Below the pieces are notes generated by a model. That model did not search any database and had not been told where the DNA came from. It was given only the letters and a program-made list of their open reading frames with translations. The translations under genes and the position numbers were made by a program. A DNA stretch of 60,000 bases, taken from contig NC_045140.1 of assembly GCF_008831285.2 (NCBI RefSeq), positions 15,179,796 to 15,239,795 on the forward strand, written 5' to 3'. The DNA is from Nymphaea colorata (Eukaryota; Streptophyta; Magnoliopsida; Nymphaeales; Nymphaeaceae). How positions within the stretch are numbered: position 1 is the stretch's first letter; the number at the start of each line of letters is the position of its first letter. Shown here in pieces: positions 11,401-22,500 of the stretch.

Positions 11401-13703
11401 ACTGTGAGGCACCTCACAGGAAATTTAATACAGGTGCTTTTGTGGCTTAATATTAGCAAAGACCTGCATTCATTATGAGGCAAAAACATGGTTTTTTGGG
11501 TTCTTAAACAAACTATAGCCACATTAACTTCTTAATATCCCATAAGTTTTGTCCTCTCCTCAAACCAACCATGAAAATCCAGCACTAACAATGAATGCTT
11601 ACAAAAGGATTCCTTTGTTGATTCGGCGCCATGCATACTCCTCCCATCCATTTGGAAAATTGTCAATAAATTCCTTGGTGAGTATAGTGGTGCTATTGCG
11701 CACCTGCATTAAACAACGCGGCTGACTTGAGCAACTTCTCCAAGAATAAATACAAAACTTGACTAATTCTAGCATCCATAAAGTTTCTTTAAAAATAAAG
11801 ACAAAAGGAGAGGAGGAAAAAGATAGGTTGTTTACTACTTTACTGTCAATGCTGTGCTGAATTCAAGTGTTAAAGAAAAGAAATGAGCCACACTGATAAC
11901 ATAAAAATTCCTACAGTGACCATGAGGCTTTCCATGTAAAGGGCACCTACGCACATGACTAGGGATACAAAAATATATCACCCATGGCTGTTTAATGCTA
12001 AAAGACTAGCATGAGGTTCTCTGGATAATGCAAAATTGCCTATTATTTTCGTACTATGCGCTGCTATCCTTTAAACTTGAGCCCAAGCAAGCCAGAGACA
12101 GGAAAGGTTACAAGAACCATAAATAAGTCAAAGAAATCACACTGGTTTTCCACTCAAGATGCTGCAAGAACATAGTCACATACTTTGAATATGAATACTA
12201 ACACCTGAAAATCTAACCATATAACCTCTCGCTGGCAGGTACCTAAACTGGCACTGAATCAGTGAACAAAAATATAACCAATTGTGACAGTAAAGATTGA
12301 AAAAATAATGAGAAAATGGAAGGACATAATTTAAAGTCCTCAGATAGCTGTGAAAGTCATAGTCATAGTCATAGCCTCACCTGTTCCCATGTTGCTAACG
12401 CTTCACAAAGGTTGAACTCATATGATAAACCTTCAAGCTCTCCGGATTTGGGATCTCTCTTTCAAAATTTTTGCATTTCATTGATAAAAGATACGTCAGC
12501 AATCACAAAACTTGAACCAGAGGAAAGAACATGACTTAGTAGAATAATCCATAATTTTCAAGGAAAACATACCCACTTGGGCAAAGTATCATGAGGAAAT
12601 TGCATAACGACTTGGCAATGGTCCTTTTTTAGAGCTCGCAACCCTAGTCCATTTGCACTCTGCACCACATACTCATATGTAAGTTAATGAATTTTCAAAG
12701 ACATGGTTCCTTCCATATAATAGTGACATGGAATTTTCAAGGTCTCGGAAACAGAATGTCTACACGTCACAGCTAAAAATAAAGTCTCCAAGGAAGAACA
12801 AAAAAAACGTGACCACCCAATAATCGTGTATCCAGTCTCCTATGCATCAGAAGTACAAGTCAAATTGGGCAACATCAATGCAGCAGTTTAGTCTAATATT
12901 TGAAGAAAATCATTTACAAAGGCAACAATCTCTCTATATTAAATGAAGCGCCAAATTATCAGCAGAAACTTAAGGAGCTTAAAGTGATATATGCAAGCTA
13001 GTATGCATTATGACAGCCCAATTGCCACGAAGACAATTAATGTGATATTTTAATTATTGGAAGTGCTTTTAAGTGCAGAATCCAACTAGCTCTTGGACAG
13101 TTTGAATTTATTGGTGTACACGAAGTTGATGGTTAAATTAGTACAAGAGATGCAATATAGATGATTAATCACCCGTAAAAGACCAATTAAATCACCTAAA
13201 GACATAATCTTGATTCGTTGAACACACCGTCGCATTTGCAGTGCCGTGTTGAGAAAGAAACGATGAAACAAAGGAACTCATAACCAAGAGATCCCGAACG
13301 GAGCAAATTAGCTCAAGCACATAAGAAAGAGAAACCCAAGGTATTAGATCATTCCACTCGAACATCTAGCTAACAAGCCTAAATAAGGTGCCGATAAGCA
13401 ACCGATCAAAAACTTACAACACACTTCTCGAAATCACGCTGGAGAGATCCGAGTGCCTGGATGTCCGCATCCGAGAGTGCAAACTTCTGATCTACCAGAC
13501 AAGAACCAGGGAAGAAAAATAACTAGCTAATTAGAGGACACAACCTAAGAGAGAAGCCCTAAAGTTGAGTGAAGCAGGGGGATCTAAAAGCAAAGAGGAA
13601 AAGAATCGGGCATACCGAACGTTGAGACGCCGGAGATGTAAATGAGAGTCGCGAAAAACCCGGCGGATGTGGCGATGAGGAGACAGTACTTCAACGTCCT
13701 CAT
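8433..13703 (-). CDS. SIA2-like: Sialyltransferase-like glycosyltransferase, family GT29, 12 exons
   Basis: Exons, minus strand: 13703-13616, 13491-13418, 12659-12573, 12458-12381, 11703-11603, 11091-10899, 10813-10723, 10648-10584, 10156-10002, 9010-8929, 8831-8722, 8646-8433. All introns are GT-AG and phases agree, giving 445 aa. An N-terminal membrane anchor (about residues 5-27) makes it a type II protein, presumably Golgi. The sialylmotif L is at 171-206 ([14 protein letters not shown], then [11 protein letters not shown]) and motif S at 265-306 ([16 protein letters not shown] ... [10 protein letters not shown]). C174 and C294 match the cysteine pair that links these motifs in animal enzymes. 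Motif III/VS candidates are Y314-F315 and H322. Plants lack ordinary sialic acid. Arabidopsis relatives (SIA1/MGP2, SIA2) are linked to pollen tube growth and to rhamnogalacturonan-II sugars related to Kdo/Dha. Substrate here is inference. The donor of exon 6 (GTCTGC) is weak but fits. Exon 1 starts at the only ATG that gives the anchor. Confidence 0.92.
9223..9942 (-). mobile_element. TRIM retroelement array: three LTRs and two internal domains
   Basis: Three direct LTR copies (9223-9413, 9489-9678, 9754-9942; 189-191 bp, spacing 265-266) alternate with two 75-bp internal segments. On the minus strand each LTR starts TGTAACA and ends TGTTACA or close variants. The segment below the right LTR begins with TGGTATCAGAG (9751 downward), the primer site for initiator methionine tRNA; in the other segment it has decayed. 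A G-rich tract (AAGGGGGGTGGA type) precedes the downstream LTRs. A perfect 5-base duplication TTGGA flanks the whole array (9218-9222 and 9943-9947). There is no coding capacity, as expected for a terminal-repeat retrotransposon in miniature. It sits in intron 9 of the GT29 gene, same strand. Confidence 0.92.
9943..9947. repeat. Target-site duplication of the TRIM array (right copy)
   Basis: TTGGA, identical to 9218-9222 at the other end of the array, as produced by integrase at a single insertion. Confidence 0.85.
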
Positions 13704-16700
13704 CCCGCCGGAAAAAAGAACCTAAACGTCGGCAATTACAGAGACCGCCTGGAATCGGAGGTCCTCCGGAAAAGCGGGCAACAAGTGAGAAGAGTGAACT
13801 CGCTTCTGTTTGCGCTCTGAACAGTCCAGTTTTATACCGTCGGTGGAACTTCCCACAAGGATTGGAACCTGACCAGGATCCGAACAATTTAGGTGGTCTG
13901 GACTGTTGGATATGGGTAGGATTTAATACTTATCCAGATCTGAATATCTAACACGAGGCAAACACCAAAAGTCCGCCTCCAGTCTCGGCCGCAAGAGTTC
14001 GTAATACATCTCAGATTCTCAAGGTCTTAGCGTGTCTTCATCACGAAATGATCTGCGTGGTTTCAATAGATAATTCTTTCAACCCTTTCAAGCATTTAAT
14101 TGATGTTTACAGTTGACCTTTCGAAACATTACAAATCTCTAGAACATGTAGGATTGATGGGACACCATAGAGATCGACGCATATCAAGTCGATCATGTAC
14201 ACAGTACATAAATTATATACAATATGATCAAATTTGATTGTGCCCTGCAGTCTACAGGGGATCACATGATTAAGCGTGTAGATAAGATTGGTAGTTGGAT
14301 CCTAGCGCCTATTGGCTTGACCCTCTAAGGTTGTACTTGGCCCTCGGGTTTCGAAGCTCATACATTCAAGACTAAACCATCCATCCCTCCTCTATGTTCT
14401 CTATCTTAGATCGATGCTTTTGTCACTGTAAAATAGCAAAATGGAGGTCCCAAATATGGATCTTAGGCCTTGGTTGAGTCATAACTTCTCCAAAAGAAGG
14501 TTCAACAAGGAGCCAAGGCCCTTCTTCCCCCTTCCATCCTTGGATCCAGGTCTGCTTTAGCTTGCGCAAGGGGTTGACACCCATCCCATTCGAATCAGTA
14601 ACCTGCCCTTCCTTTAGCAGTCACTGGCAGGAGCGGTCGGTGTGCTAAACCCCTGACACCGATCGCTTAATCTTGAAACGTCAGAGAAACCTTGCCACAT
14701 CAAGTTTTTGATGGTGTTTAGGATCGTAATTAGATTTCAAATGGCGCTTAAGGGCACGGTTGGTTTATCGAAGACAGGAAAAATGCAGACTAAATTAAGC
14801 GTGTGAAGGTATGGCATGCAAAGACCAGGGATGACCAACAAAGCCCATGGCTGGCATCCTATGGAGGTTGATCGATTGCCTGAGGCAGAGGGATTATGGG
14901 CAATCAAAAGCTGCTGCGGTTGTACAAGGAGGAAGGCCACTGTTGTGCATTCGGGCAGGGTTTTCTCCCGCTTTGCCTGAATCTCACTCTAAGTACATGT
15001 CATGTCAGATAAGTCCCTGTGTTGCTAACTTTACCTCAGAGTGCTTGAGGAATAAATTTTTTATCATTGGCATCAATCGTTCTTGTGCAGTCAATATTAC
15101 TGATGAGACGAACAGTCCAGATGAGTGGCTTAGATTAGTTCAGTTTCTCTGTAATAGTTTAGATAAATACATGTGACACTTCACTTCCGTAACCAGTTAT
15201 ACACGTGGTTATCTCTTGTCTATCAGTTATTGTAACCGATCTGTACCAGTCTTTGTAACTGCAGACGTAAAGATATTAATGGAGATCAAGGGCTCAAATG
15301 AAAAATGATAGTCATTACTTTCTCCAAAAGTCCCTAAAACTTTCATTTGCCGACCTTGCATGCGCGGATGATATCTGCAATATGTTCTTTAGGCCCAAAG
15401 CCAAAGGGTTTGTGGTTACTGGGTGTTCCTCCTTACTTCTTGTTGTTCGGACAATAAGAATTGCTATATACTACTATTTGTAGTAGAGAGCATCGGAATT
15501 ACTTAAAAGACAGTCGCCCTTTAATTAGGTGAAAGTTTCAAAATGGAAGAGTGTGAAATTTTAAAATACAAGTTTGTTTGATGTAAATTTCTTGGAAAAA
15601 TTTTGCATTGGCACATGACATATGGTTTGAGTTACTAAACAGAATCTGCGAGCACACTTCCACTAATGTTCAACTCCGCACTACTGTTTGTTAGTCGATG
15701 ACGATGGAAATCGTCAAATCTTTTGGAACCGTCGGGTTTATCAAATCCGTACGTACTAGATCCAAACCAAAATGAACGCCATCAAGTATCAAATTTTTGA
15801 AGTAGAAGGATGCCAATATTTATGTTTATCGTGTGCTATTTGGATCCAAAGCTTGTTAATTTTTGCTGTGAAATTTAACATGGTTAGTACATCCACATCG
15901 CATGATTGACTAAATAATGCATGCAATAATGTCAATCAAATGCGTCCCAATATTTTCTTAAAACAAAACCATCTTCTTCTTTGGATTCGTCTGATTTGGC
16001 AAGAAAGTATATGTTTCCATGCTTTCTTGTCCCTCGCACACTTCAAACAGAGTGGCATTTCTTCTCGAAAATCTCCCCCACCTTACAACTGGAAAACTGA
16101 AATGTTTCAGAAGAGAAAAACTAAGGAACGGACGTCCATCTATCTTTTGTGAAAGAGTACGCTACTTTAAATTTAGTAAAGTGGTTCAGATTTAATTAGC
16201 CTAAAAGTCAGATATTTTGGATATTTGAATTGAGATTATGAATTTGGATTTAGATTTGGATATAACATGGATATCTTGATTTGAATTCAAATCCGAATAC
16301 GGAAGAGTAAATCCAATTCGAATCCAACCTTGCTGACATCTGTATTTAGAGGGGTCCGTCCCATTCAAGTTACAGTCTTCGTTTAGAAGATTAAGAAAGA
16401 AAAGAGAAAAAGAAACGGGCAAAACAACGATATGCATGGGAAGCCTTTTCTGTTTTCGTTTCTTCTTTTGCAATGCAACTGACAATGCCTCATGAGTTGG
16501 GCTAATTTGTGGAACAGAGCAACTGTAGTACTTAGCGGAGCGAGAAGGTGGGGCTAGGGTCCAGAAGGGACAACGGGGGAACATGGTGGAGCCTCATGAA
16601 TGAAGATGATGGACCAAAGCGACGTCAGGTCTGGTCTGTTGTTGTCCGGCGCTTCTGCCAGGTCCGCCGAAATCTTGGTGATCAAATGGACTCGGACCGG

Positions 16701-17527
16701 GACTCAGTTTGCAGGTGAAAACCGAATCATTTTTTGGTGACCCAAGTTATTTCCCAGCAGCATATTCCGGATGTGGGCAGTTGCCTACACTAGCCTCAAT
16801 TTTTTATTTTATTTTACGTTATTTGCATACACGTGCTTTATATTTGTTTATTTATATAACTAGTGCCCTTAGAGAACGAACTTTCTTGAAATAGTCAATC
16901 TCGGTTAAAAACTATCGCGAATATTGAACTCTTTTGTAAGCCGAATCATTGTCCACCGTATCCAGCATACAACAAATCCAATTTAAATCATGTTCTTATT
17001 TTGGAAGACCAACTAGCCCACCAACATCTACTTCATCATTTATGATATTCAGCTGTTCTACAGCGGTAGATTAGCTAGAAATTTCTAGATGAGATGAGGG
17101 GCACCGGCACTTAAATTATATACTTTCAAGGGGCACCAATAAATAGATGAAAATAAGGCCACGAGGTATAAAACAAAGATAAACATTGAGTTCTTGACCA
17201 TTTTCAGCTTGAAATGCTTAAGTCCAATCCTGGGTTGGAGCTTTGTCTACATGAAGAAGGCGCACAGCCCATTCAATTTGATTTAGTTGATCTGCTTTTG
17301 ACTGTGGGTTTGAAGATAGAGCTTGTTGAGCTGCTCAAAAGAAGGTTTCGGCATTAAGTATTATTGGGAAAATATTGAAAGTTTTCTAGAAAAGCCAATG
17401 AGGGAAAATCTTGAAAGTTTCTAGAAAAGCCAAGTGACGACTGCTAGTGAAACAAACTCTGATTAGATTTCTTTGGCGGCCTGATCATTTATTCTGTTTA
17501 ATTTAACTCCTAAAAAAAAAGTTTGGA
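13704..17527. other. Upstream of the GT29 gene and intergenic DNA, no gene seen
   Basis: The first few hundred bases form the promoter and leader of the minus-strand GT29 gene; no clear TATA box is placed. A 109-codon open frame at 14847-15176 on the plus strand has no recognisable domain. The segment 16200-16350 is rich in repeated GGATTTGAAT-like words without clear terminal repeats. Confidence 0.45.
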
Positions 17528-17812
17528 GGGCATCTGGACATGACCCTCTAAAACCTAGTTTTATGACTAGCTTTTAAAAATGGTTTTTTTTTTTCTTTTT
17601 TTAAAGTTTGGGTGACGCCCAAAGCAGAACTTTTTGTGAATAATTTGGGGATGGTAGTTATTCACTCCCCTTTTGAAAACCATAATTTCTGAAAATTGGG
17701 TTTTTTGGTAAACCAAGTTTTCACCTCATGCAAACACATCCATAAACCTGGTTTTAGAGGCCAAACCATGTTTTGACCCCAAAACCCAGTTCTGGCTGTT
17801 ATCCAAATGCCC
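17528..17812. mobile_element. Possible MITE, about 285 bp
   Basis: The left end GGGCATCTGGACA and the inverse of the right end (GGGCATTTGGATA) agree at 11 of 13 bases, and both are followed by similar AAAACC/AACTGGGTTTT words. Length and lack of coding fit a MITE with PIF- or hAT-type ends. No convincing target duplication can be read, so the call is tentative. Confidence 0.4.
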
Positions 17813-17868
17813 CGTTCAACCATATAGAGCAACAGATTCATTGAAATGTAGTGTAGTTCATTGCAGCA

Positions 17869-17956
17869 GATTCATTAAGTCGACGCCGGAATTTGAGAGG
17901 ATCGAAGGAATTGATTCATTAAGTCGACGCCGGAATTTGAGAGGATCGAAGGAATT
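17869..17956. repeat. Perfect 44-bp tandem duplication
   Basis: The unit 17869-17912, starting GATTCATTAAGTCGACGCC, is repeated without a mismatch at 17913-17956. Identity suggests a recent slippage or repair event. Confidence 0.95.
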
Positions 17957-18824
17957 GGCTTACTGCCGAACCCCAGCTTAAGAGTAATTACAAAAGAAAA
18001 GTTGCTGTCATGCTACTGAACATGGAGAAATTCCTGCTGTGTACGTACTAGCAGAAAATCCACAAGATGCCCCCTACGAGAAGTCTCAAGAAATGCCTGA
18101 TGGCAGCCAGCCGCATTTTTTGGTTCCGTGTTGAGAGAGAGAGAGAGATTGGTTGGTGAGTCAGACAAATTAAGAGTTTAGGCAGAGCCTCAGCTTTGGA
18201 TTGACACTCACTCTCACATGCTCGAGCGTCATATGTAGTTTCCGAGGAAAGTGGGAAAGAGTGAGAGCGAGAGAGACAGAGACAGAGAGAAAAAAGAAAG
18301 GTGAGTAGGTGTGCCGTGGTGAACAAAAACTAGAGAAAAAAAATGAAAAGAATTGGAACTAGCTCTGACTTTTGTGCAAGCTCTTCGGGGAGTTGGCAGA
18401 TCTCTCTCCCTCTCTCTCTAAGATCCAGACTCCCACACCATTCTGAAAAACTGTGACGAATTTAGAAAAGAAAGAATCGGGCTAACAGACAACTGCTGAC
18501 TTCCATGGAATTTGTTCCCCATTCTGCTGCCGTTTTTCTTTGAGTTTGAGCGAGAGAGGGAGAGAGAGAGATCTCGAAGATAAAAATGTAGAAGCAAATA
18601 TCCAAAAATGCATTCCAAAAGCATCGTGAAAAATACACCCAAACACATTTCTGTATCACACCGAATCAAAACCAATGCTGTCGTCGACAAAAACTATCTC
18701 CTTTCCCCACCCTCCACCACCATATTTACACTTTAATCATCAACAACACATGTATTTGCATTCTCCAATCTTTGACGAGTAGGAAATGACAAGAGACGAG
18801 AAAGAAAAACGAAGTAACAAAACC
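17957..18824. other. Presumed 3' region of the SMR gene, GA/CT-rich
   Basis: No gene of its own is visible. Purine-rich tracts (GAGAGAGA near 18131, 18265 and 18551) alternate with unique sequence. Part of it should be the 3' untranslated region of the minus-strand SMR gene. Confidence 0.4.
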
Positions 18825-19178
18825 TCATCCCGCCCTGATTTTCTTCAAAGGGAAGTCGCGAGGGATGAACACGGACTCCAGATCATGGGGAACGAAGAAG
18901 AAAACTCGAGCACTATCTGGTTTCCTCTTGGCTGGCCGGCTCTTCCTCGGCGGAGGAGGGCATGCGAGCGCCGGTTTGAGCTCGTTCGCCTCCGATTTGG
19001 GCGTCACGCACTCTTCCTCCTCCTCCATCACCATCTTCGCTTCATCTTGAACCCTCTGGCAGGCGGATCTCGCCTCCCCATCTCTACGGACGACTCTGAT
19101 AGGAAGAAGAGCACTACACAATTCCTCGTGGAACTCCATGAAGCCTCCTCCTCCTCCTACTCCGTCGACACCACCCAT
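18825..19178 (-). CDS. SMR: SIAMESE-RELATED (SMR) cyclin-dependent kinase inhibitor
   Basis: An intronless 117-aa ORF. SMR/EL2 proteins are small plant-specific inhibitors that bind cyclin-CDK complexes in the nucleus, block mitosis and promote endoreduplication, often in response to stress or hormones. The diagnostic block is at 56-80: ECVTPKSE, then ACPPPPRKS, the TP-x-SE and CPPxPRK signature of the family, followed by a basic RPAKRK stretch (81-86, possible nuclear signal) and a hydrophobic VFFFVPHDLESVF tail (92-104) like the one in EL2-type members. The N-terminus has a glycine run (8-12) and an acidic run (52-56). The start is the ATG at 19178; the frame stays open upstream but has no earlier ATG. 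Size and lack of introns are normal. Assignment to a subgroup is not attempted. Confidence 0.82.
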   Translation of the reverse strand: MGGVDGVGGGGGFMEFHEELCSALLPIRVVRRDGEARSACQRVQDEAKMVMEEEEECVTPKSEANELKPALACPPPPRKSRPAKRKPDSARVFFFVPHDLESVFIPRDFPLKKIRAG

Positions 19179-19565
19179 CTCTGATCTCTCTCTCAATCTC
19201 CCTCCCCTTTATTAGGAAGGTGAGCGGGAAGAAGAACGATCAATTATGGAAAGAAGGTTCTGAAGTTAGCGGGAAAGAGAGTAAGGAATATGGTGAGCTA
19301 AAAGATCCAAAGCGATGAAAGAGGTGGATACAAAGGAGGAAAGAAGAACAAAGAAAGAAGGCAGGTTTTTGCAGAAGGTGGTGCCTCAAACTGGCTACTT
19401 CTCAACGGTGGGCACTGGGCTGGCTGCCCGCGAGGGAACAATCTAAACAAGAAATAGCTGAAGAAGAAGAGAGCAAAGGTGACAACTGCCACCCGCCACT
19501 CTTTCTTTATATCATACAAGAATACAAGATAACAATGCACCTAGCAGGCTAGCACTCCTCTCTCT

Positions 19566-19574
19566 AATATATAT
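19566..19574 (-). promoter_or_regulatory. Possible TATA box of the SMR gene
   Basis: An ATATATAT tract about 390 bases upstream of the SMR start on the same strand, next to CT-rich sequence typical of plant core promoters. It implies a leader of about 350 bases. It could equally be a short AT microsatellite. Confidence 0.3.
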
Positions 19575-19599
19575 GTGTGTGTGTGCTGAGGTTGACGAA

Positions 19600-22500
19600 T
19601 CGCCGAGTAAACGTGTCATTGTGACATTAAAAAGCAGCTACGGGGATCAGATAAACTCCCTTCGGCCTTCCTAGACTTGGGTTGGAACGAGGAGTTTTCT
19701 GGGTGGGGACCGCTCGCGGTTGATGAGATGGTCTGATCTGGCTCGGCGGGACCCATTTTTGCTCTTTTGAAGCCGTTGTAGCTGGGGCACAAGGCGTTTG
19801 TTTGGCTCGACTTACGTAGCGGGCCCCGCGACACTGGCATGACGCCTCGGCAGGTCCACACTGATAAGACGGGATTTGGATCCTAGGTTCAATCAGCAGC
19901 GCACATTTTAAATTTTGAAGATCGGCCTAATGTCACAAGTGTCTTAGTCATAGTATGTATACAGATGTCGATAGGTGCCTCAATCATTATTGTCTTTTAT
20001 TTTTCTTCACCACCACCAGCGCAACGCTTCCGGAGAAAAAGATAGATTCCTTATTTCAGTTGCTCAGTTCCCCAATTAATTTCTTAATTTAATTTGGGAT
20101 TCTGAGATTAATAACATACGATCCCCTTTTTTGCTTTTAGCTAGTGAGTTGGCCAATTTTAAACTGTTCCCTTGGGTTCATATTCAATGGAACATTAATT
20201 TCCGATAGTTTTACATAAAGCATAGTCTGCACAGATGGGTAGGTTATTAGCTCTGTAATAAATCCCCTGATGTGACAAAGCTCTCCAGCACCACCAAAAG
20301 CGTCGTCATTAAGAATTAAGAATTGCGTGATCACCAGCGAACGAGACACATGGCACAAGGATACCTATTTTCTTCGCCGGCCGGTAAGACGATGGCCGGA
20401 GGTCGCCATGTCAAACGTCAACTCGAACCTCCACAGCGGATCCAGCCACCCATTTATTTCACGTACAAATGTGAAAATGCCAGTACAACCACTCGTTTTT
20501 TTCGTCAAATATACGAACAAGTATGGTAGGTCCATTGTGTGATCCACATTGTTGATTGTGTGGCATCCGATTGGTTCAATTTCAATTCCTCAAACCTTCT
20601 AATGACAGGTGCACGTTATTATAATATACAGCGCCTTGATAAGTTCTCCTGTGTGACAAGAGATATGTAACAAACATTCAGGGCGATGAGTTCTACACAC
20701 CCTCTTCGACTTGAGCACTGTAAGTATATCAACCTGGTAATTTGTGAATAAAGAAGTAATTTACTTTTGGTAAACTGAATTTGCAACTACGCATCACTCA
20801 TAAGAAAATCTGGCGAATGATGAAACTTAAGACTGTAGTTGAGATCTGTAGACCTGAAATTTCAGCCAGAATCACGAGGCATGAATTCACTGATGGAAAC
20901 AACTCCATACTAAAATCAAAGAATCTGAGGTCTAATTTCCTTCTGATTGAAGTTCTATGCATGTTTTTAAAAGGTTTACATGACCCGTTGATGTCCTAAG
21001 CGCAATCCACAGAGCACGTCTCAGTAAATGGCGAGGTCCGATCCATTTGTTTACAAGACCTAAATCCCGGTTCTTACCTGTCTCGTGTCGCATCACATTG
21101 GATGCTTTCCCCTCACCAATCATTTTTCTTATCCCAAAGAAGACTTTATTAGTTTACAGAAAAGTCTCCACAACTTGAAAAAAGTATGTCGCAAGCCACA
21201 GCCAGGTGAAAGGCGACCGCAAGAACAAGCTGGACAAAGCAGTTCAGCTGAATCAGTTGTGAATAGATCAGCCAAAGATATTAAAAATTGTTTTAAATAA
21301 ATGAAAGAATATATAGATTAATTAAAAGAAACAAAAAATATTTTAAAATAGTTAAAAAATTAATGACATTCGCAGATTCCAAACAGCAATGGGACGAAGT
21401 AGAAGGAGGGGTACGAGAGACATTTCAAGGGCCCACCAGGTTTAAAGCCGAGCCAAATAGAAAATAATAAATTGTAAACCAGTAAAGTAAAGCAGACCAA
21501 AAATGACAAGTAAAAGTAATTACTTAACAAAAGTGAGTGCTTTTCTCATTAATTACTATTATGATATTAGTAAAAAACTTAAAAGGTTTCTATTTGCATT
21601 CTGTACCCTCTTCTTTCTCCCTTTTCTAATTTGTGATTAATTTATTATTGAAAAAGAAAACCAGCAGCTGGCAGAGCACACAACAGGAGTTTGTTATCTT
21701 AGGACCAGGCTGTCGTCCTCGCTCGAAACCCTACATGCATGGACCTCAATTACCTCCAAACCCCTTCGTCTGCAGGGATGGTCAGATGCTTGTTATATAT
21801 ATATATATATATACACACACACAAACACACACTATTTTTTACCTTTTGAAGCCCTTATGTATTTTCATATATTTGGCCATATATTTGGCGGTGCATGTGT
21901 CATTTATTTATGCATGAGATAGTTTTTCAGAGAGAGTGATGAACAAAATCATTACCAGCCCGCCTGCTTGACATGGCAGCAAGCAAAGGAAAAAGGTCTA
22001 AAGCAAATGGTTGGTCACAGTGGCAATAATTCTGCAGGGAAGCTCGAACGCATGATGATGAGCATGAGACTGTTAACGGGGTATTTGTACAGTGCATGTG
22101 ATCAACCATCTTGGCAGGTTTCGACTTCTTTAGGAGGAGTCTTATGCCTTTTGCTGTGCTTGTCGCCACATGCGAGCGCCATGCTCGATGACGGCGTTCA
22201 TTGGGTTTTTCATCTGAAATTTCCTGGGACCAGACCACAGCGGAGTGCTTGATTTGTTTCTTTACAGAAAAGAGGAAAGGTAAAATCAATTCTAATAATT
22301 TTTTGGCCAATATTCCCCAAACTGTAATAACAATATTAATGGTTAAATCACAATCATAATGATTTGATTGTTTATATTTACCCTTATGGATATTAGCAGC
22401 AGAAAATTGCAGCAATAACAACAAGAAAGGACCAGGCAGGATTCCCAACTCATTATGAACCAAACAACATTAAGACAAGAAATTAACCAATCGCATTTAC

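Noticed and set aside
21927-22463. Open frame of 178 codons on the minus strand
   Set aside because: Starts with a hydrophobic stretch but the rest is not protein-like, and no family or conserved block is recognised.
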